Source: Betaproteobacteria bacterium (GTDB taxonomy: Bacteria > Pseudomonadota > Gammaproteobacteria > Burkholderiales > UBA6910). Taken from it: DNA of 61,534 bases. The position numbers and the translations under genes were made by a program. Under the pieces are notes generated by a model, which searched no databases, was not told where the DNA came from, and was given only the letters and a program-made list of their open reading frames with translations. Shown here piece by piece: positions 1 through 8,614 of this stretch (positions are counted from its first letter, which is position 1; every line of letters begins with the position of its first letter). The stretch is from positions 1 through 61,534 of the forward strand of contig JACPEG010000048.1 of assembly GCA_016183615.1 (NCBI GenBank), read 5' to 3'.

Positions 1-207
1 CGCCAGCGTGTTCACATAGTTGAGCGAAACCTTGGCCTTGTAGTGCCCGTAGGGCTCGATCGCCGCCTCGGGAATGCCCAGCCGCTGCGCGATGCTGCCG
101 ATCGGCAAGAGCTTCGCCTGCTGCGCGATTTCGATGTCGCTGGGTACGGTTTTGGCTGCCAGGGCTTTTGCCTTGGGCCGATTGGCCGCCTGAACTTCGC
201 TTGCCAT
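1..207 (-). CDS. fhs: Formate--tetrahydrofolate ligase, N-terminal part (runs off window)
   Basis: The reading frame begins at the ATG at 207 and leaves the window still open after 69 codons. The visible protein carries the family's N-terminal signature: [19 protein letters not shown], then [19 protein letters not shown], which is typical of the ATP-dependent enzyme that joins formate to THF or runs in reverse to make ATP. It sits 52 bp after the folD stop in the same direction, so it is probably the last visible gene of the nrtS-metF-folD-fhs run. A purine-rich GAGGAGAC lies just upstream of the ATG. Family assignment is firm; activity cannot be judged because the P-loop and C-terminus lie outside. 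Confidence 0.88.
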   Translation of the reverse strand, partial: MASEVQAANRPKAKALAAKTVPSDIEIAQQAKLLPIGSIAQRLGIPEAAIEPYGHYKAKVSLNYVNTLA

Positions 208-259
208 GGTGTCTCCTCTCGTATCGTTATAAAGTGATCTGTTAGCGAGTGGCCGTCGG

Positions 260-1147
260 CTAATCGTTTTCCCCGATCCGCGCCACGGCTCCCGCCAACG
301 CCTCCCCGGGGGCATCGCGCTCCGCGGCAGACAAGGTGTTCCCCAGGAGCATGGTGACGGTCATGGGACCGACGCCCCCCGGCACCGGCGTGATGTGGGA
401 GGCTTTCGCCCTCACCGCCTCGAAGTCCACGTCTCCCACGAGCCGGCCGTCGGGCAGCCGGTTGATCCCCACGTCGATCACCACCGCACCGGTTCTGACC
501 ATGGGGCCGGTGATCAGGTTGGGCTTTCCGGCGGCCACCACCAGGATATCGGCGAGGATCGTGAACTGGGCCAGGTCCCGGGTCTTGATGTGGCAGATCG
601 CCACGGTCGCTCCTTCCGCGAGCAGCATGAGCGCCAGGGGCTTGCCCACGACGTTGCTCGCGCCGACCACCACCACGTTCCGGCCCTCGACCGGGATCCC
701 GGAATGCGCGAGGAGCGTCTGCACGGCATAGGGCGTGCACGGCGGAAAAACGGTGTTGCCGATGACCAGCGCGCCCACGTTGTAATGATGGAACCCGTCG
801 ACGTCCTTCTTCCATTCGATGGATTCAAGGATACGCCGTGCGTCCAGGTGGGCCGGCAGGGGAAGCTGGACGATGATGCCGTGGATCGCCGGATCGGCGT
901 TGAGCCGGCGGATTCGCGCCAGCACCGCCTTGGAAACCACGTCGGAAGGAAATTCGTGGACTTCCGAATGCAGCCCGATCTGTCCGCAGGCCTTGATCTT
1001 GTTGGCGACATAGACCTTGGAGGCGGGATTGTCGCCTGCCATCACCACCGCAAGACCCGGCCGCACGCCGCGCCCTGCCAGCGCCTCGACCCGCAGCTTG
1101 TACTCCGCCCTCAGCCGGGCCGCCATTTCCTTGCCGTCAATGATCAT
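260..1147 (-). CDS. folD: Methylene-THF dehydrogenase / methenyl-THF cyclohydrolase
   Basis: A 295-residue FolD, the normal family length, interconverting 5,10-methylene-, methenyl- and 10-formyl-THF in the cytoplasm. Recognisable elements are [13 protein letters not shown] (catalytic Lys region), [31 protein letters not shown], the Rossmann segment [15 protein letters not shown], and the C-terminal [16 protein letters not shown]. The frame is open further upstream (to 1249), but [12 protein letters not shown] at 1147 matches the family start. With MetF before it and formate-THF ligase after it, it forms the middle step of a methyl-THF to formate route, in either direction. Confidence 0.95.
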   Translation of the reverse strand: MIIDGKEMAARLRAEYKLRVEALAGRGVRPGLAVVMAGDNPASKVYVANKIKACGQIGLHSEVHEFPSDVVSKAVLARIRRLNADPAIHGIIVQLPLPAHLDARRILESIEWKKDVDGFHHYNVGALVIGNTVFPPCTPYAVQTLLAHSGIPVEGRNVVVVGASNVVGKPLALMLLAEGATVAICHIKTRDLAQFTILADILVVAAGKPNLITGPMVRTGAVVIDVGINRLPDGRLVGDVDFEAVRAKASHITPVPGGVGPMTVTMLLGNTLSAAERDAPGEALAGAVARIGEND

Positions 1148-1255
1148 CGCCGTCACCGGCCCCCCCTGTATCCGATTCGCCGCCGGCGCGACCCGCCGGC
1201 GTTCAGCGCTTGAATTCGTGGTCCGGGTCTCAACCCGGCGTTCCCGCAAGCGGCC

Positions 1256-2203
1256 TTACGTCAGGAGGCTCAACTGCCGGCCTCCGTCAACCAGCCGGAA
1301 CTCCCCCCGAGACAGCGCCCCGGCCCAGCGCGCGGTCTGCTTGAAGCTGCCGAAGGGGAACAGGTGGACGTTCTCGATGCGGGATCCGCTGTCGCGCAGC
1401 CGGGAGCGCGCAATCTCCGCGACCAATTCATCCGGAGCCCTTTCGGAAGCGAGCGCAAGGACCCGCCCGTACCGGCCGGTCAGGGCGCGCAGCGATGGGC
1501 CGATTCCGCAGTTCCGGGCGTACTTGATCAGCGTCGCGATCGACACCAGGCCGTGAAGCCCGGCGTGGATTGCCAGCCGATTACCCTGGCTCCGGATTTC
1601 CCGTTCCCAGGCCATCACCGGCGCCGCGTCGAAGAAGAACTGGGTCACGATATAGAGCTCCGTGTTCGTGTGCTGCGCATACTCGTTTTTCTGCTTTAGA
1701 GCGATCGCCAGGGCCCCGTCGTCAATGTCGGGGCTTCCTTCCGGATGTCCCGCAACGCCGATTTTGCGAATTCCATAATCCTGCAGAAGCCCGGTCTCGA
1801 GCACCTGCATGGTGCAGTCGAAGTCACCCACGGGCGCTTTCAGTCCCCCGCCGATCAGCAGCACCTGCTCAACGGCGGCCTCGCGCTGGAAAAGCGCAAG
1901 CAGTGCCTCGAGCTGCCCCGGGCCGGGAATCGCTCTGGCCGCGAGGTGCGGAACCGGGACCATCCCCTGGCTTCGAAGTTTGACGCACGCGTCCACGGTG
2001 TGCGAGATATCGGAACCCTGCAACCACGCAACGTACACTGAAGTCCCTTCGGGAACGTGCTCCCGGAAGTCGTTGATTCGCGCCGCCTCCCGCGGCGTCA
2101 CCTCGATGCTGAAGGAATTGAAGAGGGAAGTAATGACCGCCTTGAGGTCGATCTCGGTGTGTACGTCTGAATCCTGTTTCATGCCTTGCACAAATCCATC
2201 CAT
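1256..2203 (-). CDS. metF: Methylenetetrahydrofolate reductase family protein
   Basis: A 315-residue TIM-barrel MetF-type flavoprotein interconverting methylene-THF and methyl-THF. Supporting features are an N-terminal FSIEVTPRE segment (the family E-x-x-P region), the central VPHLAARAI and LLIGGG segments, IGVAGHPEGSPD, and TQFFFDA. It lacks the regulatory C-terminal domain of eukaryotic MTHFR, as expected in bacteria. Sequence and context (NrtS-like protein upstream, FolD and formate-THF ligase downstream) suggest a pathway-specific paralogue for one-carbon oxidation or assimilation rather than the methionine-biosynthesis enzyme; this is inference. An alternative ATG lies at 2182; neither start has a strong RBS. 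Confidence 0.85.
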   Translation of the reverse strand: MDGFVQGMKQDSDVHTEIDLKAVITSLFNSFSIEVTPREAARINDFREHVPEGTSVYVAWLQGSDISHTVDACVKLRSQGMVPVPHLAARAIPGPGQLEALLALFQREAAVEQVLLIGGGLKAPVGDFDCTMQVLETGLLQDYGIRKIGVAGHPEGSPDIDDGALAIALKQKNEYAQHTNTELYIVTQFFFDAAPVMAWEREIRSQGNRLAIHAGLHGLVSIATLIKYARNCGIGPSLRALTGRYGRVLALASERAPDELVAEIARSRLRDSGSRIENVHLFPFGSFKQTARWAGALSRGEFRLVDGGRQLSLLT

Positions 2204-2334
2204 GGTGTATCTCGTGTTGTCAGGTTTTTAAAGCGGCTTCGGGCACCCAGGGCGTCGGCGCTGTCGACGCCCGACCCGCGCCCAGCGGCGGCGTCTGTGC
2301 CGGGCCGTTCCCGGCGTTTCCGCGTTTCCCCGTT

Positions 2335-2679
2335 TCAGGGCCGATCACGGCGTCTGGCGCAAGCCGCGCTATAGGTGGAAACCAGATACGGAACCAGATA
2401 GGTGAGCAACGCCTTTCGCCAATCGAGCATTTCCCATCCCTGGAGCACCCGGTCGCCCTGGTTAAGCGCGTTCAGCGCGGTGCCCACTACGAGGGCGACT
2501 TTCAGCGAGTCCCACTGAGGCCGGTGAGACGTGACAAGCCGCGCCGCTTTGGAAAACCAAGCGGCCGGTCCGGAAGGCGGGAGATCCCGATCCAAGGGGT
2601 GGGAACCCGGCTCACGTGCGTCGGGCGATCGCCCGGCGGGGAGGGTTCCAGATGAGCATTGCGAACGTGTGGATTGCAT
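2335..2679 (-). CDS. Small membrane protein, NrtS-like
   Basis: A 114-residue protein whose C-terminal part (LKVALVVGTALNALNQGD ... LLTYLVPYLVSTYSA) matches the small NrtS family described as nitrate/nitrite transport-associated membrane proteins. The start at 2679 is fixed by an AAAGGAG four bases upstream; a longer frame to 2700 would bury this RBS. About 45 polar residues precede the family core, longer than usual. It is the first gene of the minus-strand run leading into metF-folD-fhs and is divergent from a MerR regulator. Whether it carries nitrite, formate or another small anion cannot be told from sequence. Confidence 0.62.
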   Translation of the reverse strand: MQSTRSQCSSGTLPAGRSPDAREPGSHPLDRDLPPSGPAAWFSKAARLVTSHRPQWDSLKVALVVGTALNALNQGDRVLQGWEMLDWRKALLTYLVPYLVSTYSAACARRRDRP

Positions 2680-2707
2680 TTTCTCCTTTCGTGGCGTCAA
2701 GCCTATG

Positions 2708-2820
2708 TTTGTAAATACCTATTAAATGATCTGCCAGCCCCGGGATGGTGCGCCAGATGGCTTAACTTTAGACCACTGAATTTTAATAACTTATTGAAAT
2801 ATAAAAGTTCTATTTACAAA
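2708..2820. repeat. Distant 10-bp inverted repeat in the nrtS/merR intergenic region
   Basis: TTTGTAAATA at 2708-2717 is repeated exactly in inverted orientation as TATTTACAAA at 2811-2820. The sites are about 93 bp apart in an AT-rich stretch (2700-2870) between the divergent nrtS-like and merR genes. They could be paired operators permitting looping, or chance in AT-rich DNA. No coding region was seen here. Confidence 0.4.
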
Positions 2821-2829
2821 TGGTGGCTT

Positions 2830-2860
2830 TTGACATAATATGCACGTACGGATCTTAAAT
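2830..2860 (+). promoter_or_regulatory. Candidate merR promoter with TACGTGCA-type operator in the spacer
   Basis: A perfect -35 TTGACA (2830-2835) is followed by TTAAAT at 2855-2860 with a 19-bp spacer. The long spacer is the geometry used by MerR-activated promoters. The spacer contains TGCACGTA (2841-2848). The same octamer lies inside the spacer of the PanB-like promoter near 5.97 kb. The motif match is visible; regulation is inference. Confidence 0.45.
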
Positions 2861-2889
2861 TTTCTTCGTCTTTGTCCCGCACAGACTCC

Positions 2890-3375
2890 ATGGCCCGCCC
2901 ACGGCGATTACTTATGAAGGTCGGCGATGTCGCCAAGGCCCTCGGCACGACCACCCGCACGGTGATTTATTACGAGCAGGAAGGTCTTCTCCAACCCAGG
3001 CGCACGCCCAAGGGAACGCGTGTTTACTCCGAGCACGACGTCAAACGGATCGAGATCGCGCTGCGTCTTTCAGCACTGGGCATTCCGATCAAGCGGATCA
3101 AGGAACTGGCGTGTGCCCGCGAGAGTTGCGACACCGGAGGCGAAGCGAGCCAAAGCGTCGTTTCCTATCTCGCGGGGCTGCGCGCCGAGATCCAACAGAA
3201 AATCGGGCAGCTTCAGACCATTGAACGCGATATCGAACGGGCGGACGTGCTGGTGCGCCAGTGCTCCGCCTGTACCAGGAAACCCTCCCATGCGGGCTGC
3301 CCGACCTGCCCCATGGAGCGGAATCTCGATCAGTCGAACCTGGCCCGGCTGATCTGGGATCCGCGGATCGATTAG
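2890..3375 (+). CDS. MerR-family transcriptional regulator with C-terminal Cys cluster
   Basis: A 161-residue regulator. The N-terminal winged helix MKVGDVAKALGTTTRTVIYYEQEGLL is followed by the second basic segment RVYSEHDVKRIEIALRLSALGIPIKRIKEL, a long coiled-coil dimer helix, and a Cys-rich tail (QCSACTRK, then GCPTCPMERN, plus CARESC earlier). The paired CxxC motifs suggest metal or redox sensing. Frames also open at TTG 2872 and ATG 2914; none has a clear RBS, so the start is uncertain. It is divergent from the NrtS/MetF/FolD/Fhs run and upstream of no co-directional gene, so it probably controls that run; the effector is unknown. Confidence 0.85.
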   Translation: MARPRRLLMKVGDVAKALGTTTRTVIYYEQEGLLQPRRTPKGTRVYSEHDVKRIEIALRLSALGIPIKRIKELACARESCDTGGEASQSVVSYLAGLRAEIQQKIGQLQTIERDIERADVLVRQCSACTRKPSHAGCPTCPMERNLDQSNLARLIWDPRID

Positions 3376-3404
3376 CCTGGCAAAAACAGCGGGGCGGGAC
3401 CTGT

Positions 3405-4154
3405 TCACGTCGCACTCCTGCCGACGCGCAGGTGTATCGGCCATCTGACAAGGCGTCTTCTTTCTGACTCGCCCCACGCTTGCGCGATCCGGGCGAGAAG
3501 CCTGGCGGGGCCTCGCCGATCCAGTTCCATGAGGCGACGCGTCGCGGCCCAGCTGCCCAGATAGCCCAGCAGGTCCCTGCAACTCCACCACGCCGAAATG
3601 TGGAACTGCGGAGCGGGAATTTCGGCGAATGGAAACGCCAAGTCGCGGTATTTGGCTGCGACCGCATCGAACGCCCTGGGCCAATGGGGTTCCACGGCCC
3701 GGTACAGGCGCCCGACCCATCGATCGATCTCGGGCGAAACCCTGCAGCGGCCGTAGCACCACGCCGCGATGACCCCACCTGCATTCAGCACCCGTTGCAC
3801 ATCGGAGTAGAACGAACCGAGCTCCAACCAGTGCAGCGCCTGCGCCACGACAACCAGATCGACTGTGCGGCTCGGAATCGCCGATCTGCCAGCCGCCTCG
3901 ACCGAATAAAAGATTCGCTCATGTCGAATGGCTCGGCCGATGAGGGCGGAGTTGACATCGGTCGCCCTCACAGCCGCAAAATGCTCCGTCAGGGCCAGCG
4001 CGACCTCACCCCTCCCCGTGCCGCAATCCCATGCCCACCCCCTGGATTGCGGAAGCGAGCATAAAAAGGAAAACAGCCCGGGATCGAAAAAACTGGAGGG
4101 GCGGACCGCGGCCGTGCCATCCCGGTGTGTCAGCCGCGTCGCGCCCGCCGACAT
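3405..4154 (-). CDS. Class I SAM-dependent methyltransferase
   Basis: A 249-residue methyltransferase of the TMT1/CRG1-like type. The SAM-binding motif is WAWDCGTGRGEVALAL, the acidic ribose-contact region is VRATDVNSA, and SRTVDLVVVAQALHWLELGSFY with VQRVLNAGGVIAAWCYG gives motifs II and III. The frame is open to 4250; MSAGATRLTHRDG at 4154 was chosen because earlier residues are low-complexity and unlike the family. It lies last in the minus-strand set PanB-like, OmpW, methyltransferase, facing merR tail to tail. The substrate is unknown; small organic acids are methylated by some relatives. Confidence 0.78.
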   Translation of the reverse strand: MSAGATRLTHRDGTAAVRPSSFFDPGLFSFLCSLPQSRGWAWDCGTGRGEVALALTEHFAAVRATDVNSALIGRAIRHERIFYSVEAAGRSAIPSRTVDLVVVAQALHWLELGSFYSDVQRVLNAGGVIAAWCYGRCRVSPEIDRWVGRLYRAVEPHWPRAFDAVAAKYRDLAFPFAEIPAPQFHISAWWSCRDLLGYLGSWAATRRLMELDRRGPARLLARIAQAWGESERRRLVRWPIHLRVGRSAT

Positions 4155-4251
4155 CAGGCACACGCGCCGGTCGGTCGGGAGCGAGGAGCGTACAGCCGGG
4201 CCATTCTTGGGAACGCCCCCTGAGCCGGGAGAGGTGCGACGCGAACCCATC

Positions 4252-4863
4252 TCAAAAACGCGCGCCCACCGCCACCCCGATCGTCAGGGGGTCGAGATCG
4301 ATGGTTTCGATCTTGGCGCCGCCCACGGGCACAATATCCGTTTCGATGTAGAACTTACGGATATCGACGTTCAGGAAGTATTTTTTGTTGAACCAGTAGT
4401 CGAATCCTGCCTGCAGGATGGCGCCGTTGCTGTCCTTGAACGTCTCCAGCCCGGAAAATACCGCTCCACGCTGCCGGCTGAACACCGTGTGATTCACCCC
4501 GGCGCCGACGTAAGGAGAGAACCGGTTTCCGGGCGGCATGAACCGGTACTGCGCGGTCAGGTTGAGGGGCACCATGCTTGCCTCCCCGAGTTCGGCGCCC
4601 CCGGCAGTAAAGGTATGGCGGGTAACCCCCAACGCGGTATTGAGCGAGATCCTGTCGGTGATGTAGAAATGAAAGTTGACCACGGGTATGGTTTCGTTGC
4701 TCGCCGAAGCCCCCACGACCGGGGAGCTGATTTGGGGCCTGATGTTCAGGAGCCCGACGCTAACCCCCAGGACTCCGCCCTCTTCGGCGAGCGAGGGTGT
4801 GGAGAAGCCGAACCCGGCCAGCAGTGAAACCGCAGCTACTTTTCGTATCGATTGTAGTGACAT
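4252..4863 (-). CDS. ompW: OmpW-family outer-membrane protein
   Basis: A 203-residue exported beta-barrel. A signal peptide (SIRKVAAVSLLAGFGFSTPSLA) precedes the OmpW pattern of alternating strands: GVLGVSVGLLNIRP, NFHFYITDRISLNTALGV, QYRFMPPGNRFSPYVGAGVNHTVF and the C-terminal IGVAVGARF ending in Phe. The start at 4863 has a strong GGAGGAGG seven bases upstream. OmpW proteins form narrow hydrophobic channels for small molecules. Its position between the PanB-like enzyme and the methyltransferase suggests uptake of a substrate for this one-carbon block, which is inference. Confidence 0.85.
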   Translation of the reverse strand: MSLQSIRKVAAVSLLAGFGFSTPSLAEEGGVLGVSVGLLNIRPQISSPVVGASASNETIPVVNFHFYITDRISLNTALGVTRHTFTAGGAELGEASMVPLNLTAQYRFMPPGNRFSPYVGAGVNHTVFSRQRGAVFSGLETFKDSNGAILQAGFDYWFNKKYFLNVDIRKFYIETDIVPVGGAKIETIDLDPLTIGVAVGARF

Positions 4864-5038
4864 TGCATCCTCCTCCGATTGTGGATTCAATCTCCCTCCG
4901 CGAATCGCTCCGCCGCCTGCCGCAAGGCTGGCCTCCAGTCTCGGGCAGGCAACGGCGATCGAGAGCGGACGTCGAAAAGCCTCGGCGAACCGGGACACGC
5001 CTGATTCGCTGAAGGCATGGTCCGGTCCCGCGCGATCT

Positions 5039-5893
5039 CTAGCTGACGAGTTTCAGAAACTTCTCGTGCTCGCCGGGCAGCATGCGGTGGGAGTTCTCCC
5101 TCTTCGGATATTGGCCGCCCCTCGCCGCCTTGAAATAGGCCGAGTAGGCGTCCCTCATGTTCTGCCAGATGTTTCCGAAGGTTTCCCGCTTGGGAGGAAT
5201 CGGGAATACGGAGCATCCGATGATGTCCGAGGAAACGTGGAAAATGCCGTGAGCGTAGGGACCGGAGCCGAGGCTGGCGACCGGCACGGGAAGGTTCTCA
5301 TAGCACCACTTGGTCAACTCCTCGGAAGCGTGCTCGAGCAACGCGGCGCTGATACCCGCGTCGATGCACGCGCGGATGAGCTTCACGATTCCCGCTGCAT
5401 CCTCGGCGTCCCGCCCCCGCGGGGCATACCCGCTGGACATGACGTAGCGCTCCCCCTGCACGCCGAAATGCCCGATGATCGGAACTCCGGCCGCGACGAT
5501 CGCTTTGAGCATCGGCACCGTGCCGAGGGAGGGCTCGATGTGCACGCCGTCCGCGCCGAGATGCACGATCCGCGCCGCGTTGCGCACCGCGTCCTCCACC
5601 GAAATACTGGCGGTGGTATTGGGCATGTTGCAGATGATGAAAGGCGTCTGGGCGCCCCGGAGAACCGCCTGAAGCATGTAGAGTTGCTCGTCGAAATCCA
5701 CGTCAGCCATGCTCTTATGGCCGAAAAGGCCCATCGGCCCGGGGCTTCCGCAACAGAGCAAATCCATCCCCAATTCCTCGCCGATCATCGCACTTGGGGT
5801 GTCGTGGCATTCCATTCCCACGATGCGCTCGCCGGCGGCCACTTTTTTAGCGAGCGTCTTCAAGGTCACTTTCTTGCGCTTCGTCTCAGCCAT
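5039..5893 (-). CDS. PanB-like (ketopantoate hydroxymethyltransferase family) protein
   Basis: A 284-residue TIM-barrel of the phosphoenolpyruvate/PanB superfamily. MAETKRKKVTLKTLAKKV leads into GERIVGMECHDTPSAMIGEELGMD, then DGVHIEPS, VPIIGHFGVQGE and LEHASEELTKW, which correspond to PanB metal- and substrate-binding stretches but are divergent from true PanB. GGAGG lies 8 bases before the ATG at 5893 and overlaps an earlier GTG (5908), so the ATG is preferred. PanB uses 5,10-methylene-THF as hydroxymethyl donor, so it fits the folate neighbourhood. It could be a paralogue acting on another 2-oxo acid, or an isocitrate-lyase-like aldolase. Confidence 0.7.
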   Translation of the reverse strand: MAETKRKKVTLKTLAKKVAAGERIVGMECHDTPSAMIGEELGMDLLCCGSPGPMGLFGHKSMADVDFDEQLYMLQAVLRGAQTPFIICNMPNTTASISVEDAVRNAARIVHLGADGVHIEPSLGTVPMLKAIVAAGVPIIGHFGVQGERYVMSSGYAPRGRDAEDAAGIVKLIRACIDAGISAALLEHASEELTKWCYENLPVPVASLGSGPYAHGIFHVSSDIIGCSVFPIPPKRETFGNIWQNMRDAYSAYFKAARGGQYPKRENSHRMLPGEHEKFLKLVS

Positions 5894-5952
5894 CTCTCGA
5901 TCCTCCACGGTTGTTATCGGAAATCAGCCACATCTGCCGATGTGCGTTATCA

Positions 5953-5981
5953 ACTTTAAACGTGCACGTATGATTTGTCAA
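5953..5981 (-). promoter_or_regulatory. Promoter of the panB-like/ompW genes with 10-bp palindrome in the spacer
   Basis: On the minus strand TTGACA (5981-5976), a 17-bp spacer and TAAAGT (5958-5953) form a good sigma-70 promoter about 60 bp before the PanB-like start. The spacer holds the perfect palindrome ACGTGCACGT (5960-5969), which includes the octamer also found in the merR promoter spacer. This is a plausible MerR or repressor site. Confidence 0.55.
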
Positions 5982-5989
5982 CGACGTTA

Positions 5990-6490
5990 CCTTCATTACG
6001 TACCCAGGAATGTCTTTAACTATATAAAAATAATGGCTTACGTGTTGCCGGTCTGCCTCTGTCAACGCATACACAGATCAACCCACCTCACGGGCCAATT
6101 TCTTCCTTCTTTCCAGACGAAAGGAAGGCCAAACAGTCGAGTCCCGTACTCCAGCACTCAGAGTTTTTTTTAAACGTTAAGAGTTGATTTAATTCTGGCA
6201 CAAGCCCTCTTGATCGCTTCTTTTCAGAAGATTGCACAGGCTGAGAAGGGCGTCCTACATGGCGGGGCGTTCCTGATCCGGGTACACCGGATCAGTCATG
6301 GGAAACGCCGGCGAAACGGCGTCACGCACGCGGTTACCACAGGAAGAATGACAACGTCAAGGCGAAGAGGAAGTTACTCGACGAGGAGGTCTGGCGGTGG
6401 GTTGTTTCACTTCTTATCCCCGAACAAATCGAAAGTTGCGCTAATCTAAAAGAGTAGGCATCGCGGGTTTTCCACTGGGAGAGTCGCGCC
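5990..6490. other. 500-bp non-coding, AT-richer stretch containing a perfect hairpin
   Basis: No convincing gene is present; short open frames here lack family resemblance and RBSs. The first half is markedly AT-rich relative to the window. The stretch carries the perfect inverted repeat CTGATCCGG / CCGGATCAG (6273-6281 and 6287-6295, 5-nt loop) about 195 bp before the arginase fusion start. There is no T-run after it, so it is more likely an operator or an RNA structure than a terminator. Confidence 0.5.
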
Positions 6491-8614
6491 ATGGTCCTGC
6501 CCACGTTCCACACGAGTTCGCCACGGACGGCCCGGGTGATCGGGGTGGCGTCCGGCCTGGGGGCGCGCGATCAGCGCTGCGAGGACGGACCCGACGCCCT
6601 CGAAGGCGGCGGCTTCATTTCCCATCTCCAGTCCCGGGGCGTCGACATCTCCTGGAAGCAGACGCTGCGCCCCGGCCGGGCCGGCGGCTGGTCGGCCACG
6701 GAAAAGCTGGCGGCGCTGTTCGATCACCTGGCGCGTGAGACCCGCAACGTGGTTCTGGCCGGCGAGCGGCCCGTGGTGCTGGGCGGCGATCACTCCTGCG
6801 CCGTCGGCACCTGGAAGGGCGTGAACCTCGCCCTGGGTGGCCGGAATCCCCTGGGGCTGATCTGGATCGACGCCCACCTGGACGCCCACACGCCGCGCAC
6901 CAGCCCGAGCGGCGCGGTCCACGGCATGCCGCTGGCGCTGCTCCTCGGCTACGGCGATCCGCTGCTCACGCCGAAGGAAGGCACGCTCCGGCCGGAGCAG
7001 GTATGCGTGATCGGTGCCCGGGACTTCGAGCCGGAGGAGGCCTCGCTCCTGCTCTGGCTGGGGGTGCGGGTGTTTCCCATGGAGGAAGTGCGGCACCGCG
7101 GGCTCGCCGCCGTCATGGCCGAAGCCCTGGACCGGGCCGGCCGCGGCAGCGCCGGCTTCGGGCTCACCATCGATCTCGACGGCCTCGATCCCCGGGATGC
7201 CCCCGCCGTGGGCACGCCGGTGCCCGACGGCATCTCCGGCCGTGAGCTCACCGCAGCCCTTCGGGGGCTCGGCAGCCATCCCGCCTTCGTCGCCCTGGAA
7301 ATCGCCGAATTCAATCCGCACCTGGACCGCGAGGGGGTGACCGCGCGGCTGGTGGAGGATCTCACCGCCTCGGCGCTCCACGTGCCGGCGCTTTCCATGC
7401 CGGCGATCGCCGCCGAGCAGGCCTACGGCGCCCACAACTACGAACCGCTGCCGGTGGTGCTGTGCCGCGGCGACGGAGTCTGGCTGTGGGACCAGGACGG
7501 CAAGCGCTACCTGGACATGATGAGCGCGTACTCCGCGGTGGGCTTCGGCCACGCCCACCCGCGGCTGGTGCGCACGCTCTCGGAACAGGCGCGCACGCTC
7601 GCCATGGTCTCCCGCGCCTTCTACAACGACCGGCTGCCCTATTTCCTCAAGCGCCTGTGCGAGCTCACGGGCCAGGACCGGGCGCTGCCCGCCAACACCG
7701 GACTGGAGGCGGTGGAAGCGGGACTCAAGGCCGCCCGCAAGTGGGCCTACAAGGTAAAGGGCGTGGCGCCCGACCGGGCTGAGATCATCGCCTGTGAAGG
7801 CAACTTCCACGGCCGCTCCATCGCCATCGTCGGCATGTCCTCCGAACCCCAGTACCGGGATGGCTTCGGCCCGTTCCCGCCCGGGTTTCGGCTCGTGCCC
7901 TACGGCGATGCGCAAGCGCTGGAGCGGGCCATCACGCCCGACACCGCGGCCTTTCTGGTGGAGGCGGTGCAGTGCGAAAGCGGAATCCGCGTGCCGCCGC
8001 GGGGCTATCTCACCGCCTGTGCGGACATCTGCCGCCAGCACAACGTGCTGCTGCTCTGCGACGAGGTGCAGACCGGGCTGGGGCGCACCGGCAAGTTTCT
8101 CGCCTGCGAGCACGAAGGCGTGAAGCCCGACGGGCTGATGCTGGGCAAGGCGCTCGGCGGCGGGCTGGTGCCGGTGTCGGCCTTCCTGGCGCGGGAGGAC
8201 GTCCTGGGCGTGTTCCGCCCCGGCGACCACGGCAGCACCTTCGGCGGCAATCCGCTGGCGGCGGCGGTGGCCCTGGACGCGCTGGCGCTGCTGCTGGAAG
8301 AGCGCCTCATCGAGCGCAGCGCGGAACTCGGTGCGCGCTTCCTCGCGCTGCTGCACGCGATCGAAAGCCCGCTGATCCGGGAGGTGCGGGGCCTGGGGCT
8401 GCTGGCCGGCATCGAGGTGGACACCCGCAAGACGAGCGCCCGCCGCGTCTGCGAGCGCCTCATGGACCACGGTATTCTCACCAAGGACACCCACGAGAGC
8501 GTGGTGCGCCTGGCGCCGCCGCTCATCATCACCCTGGAGCAGATCGAGTGGGCCGCCGGGCAGATCCGCAGCGTGTTCGAGGAGCTGAACGATGAACTAC
8601 GGCGGGCAGCGTGA
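6491..8614 (+). CDS. Arginase-ornithine aminotransferase fusion protein
   Basis: A 707-residue protein with two complete enzyme domains. Residues 1-305 are an arginase/agmatinase-fold ureohydrolase with the manganese motifs GGDHS (His101), DAHLDAH (Asp127, His129, Asp131) and TIDLDGLDP (Asp228, Asp230). Residues about 310-700 are a class III PLP aminotransferase of ornithine aminotransferase type: [28 protein letters not shown] (Asp524) and [10 protein letters not shown] (PLP Lys553). Together they would convert arginine to ornithine plus urea and then to glutamate semialdehyde on one chain. GGGAG lies 10 bases before the ATG. The next gene overlaps by 23 bp and could oxidise the aldehyde. 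The catalytic-region wording LVEAVQCES differs from the usual EPIQGEAG, so substrate preference may be altered. Confidence 0.88.
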   Translation: MVLPTFHTSSPRTARVIGVASGLGARDQRCEDGPDALEGGGFISHLQSRGVDISWKQTLRPGRAGGWSATEKLAALFDHLARETRNVVLAGERPVVLGGDHSCAVGTWKGVNLALGGRNPLGLIWIDAHLDAHTPRTSPSGAVHGMPLALLLGYGDPLLTPKEGTLRPEQVCVIGARDFEPEEASLLLWLGVRVFPMEEVRHRGLAAVMAEALDRAGRGSAGFGLTIDLDGLDPRDAPAVGTPVPDGISGRELTAALRGLGSHPAFVALEIAEFNPHLDREGVTARLVEDLTASALHVPALSMPAIAAEQAYGAHNYEPLPVVLCRGDGVWLWDQDGKRYLDMMSAYSAVGFGHAHPRLVRTLSEQARTLAMVSRAFYNDRLPYFLKRLCELTGQDRALPANTGLEAVEAGLKAARKWAYKVKGVAPDRAEIIACEGNFHGRSIAIVGMSSEPQYRDGFGPFPPGFRLVPYGDAQALERAITPDTAAFLVEAVQCESGIRVPPRGYLTACADICRQHNVLLLCDEVQTGLGRTGKFLACEHEGVKPDGLMLGKALGGGLVPVSAFLAREDVLGVFRPGDHGSTFGGNPLAAAVALDALALLLEERLIERSAELGARFLALLHAIESPLIREVRGLGLLAGIEVDTRKTSARRVCERLMDHGILTKDTHESVVRLAPPLIITLEQIEWAAGQIRSVFEELNDELRRAA

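Noticed and set aside
6210..6449. Small ORF of 79 codons before the arginase fusion
   Set aside because: No RBS, no recognisable motif, and it spans the palindrome; treated as non-coding.
6446..8494. 682-codon open frame antisense to the arginase fusion
   Set aside because: It is a high-GC shadow frame with His/Gln/Gly-rich, low-complexity sequence, no RBS and no family likeness; the plus-strand frame carries complete catalytic motifs.
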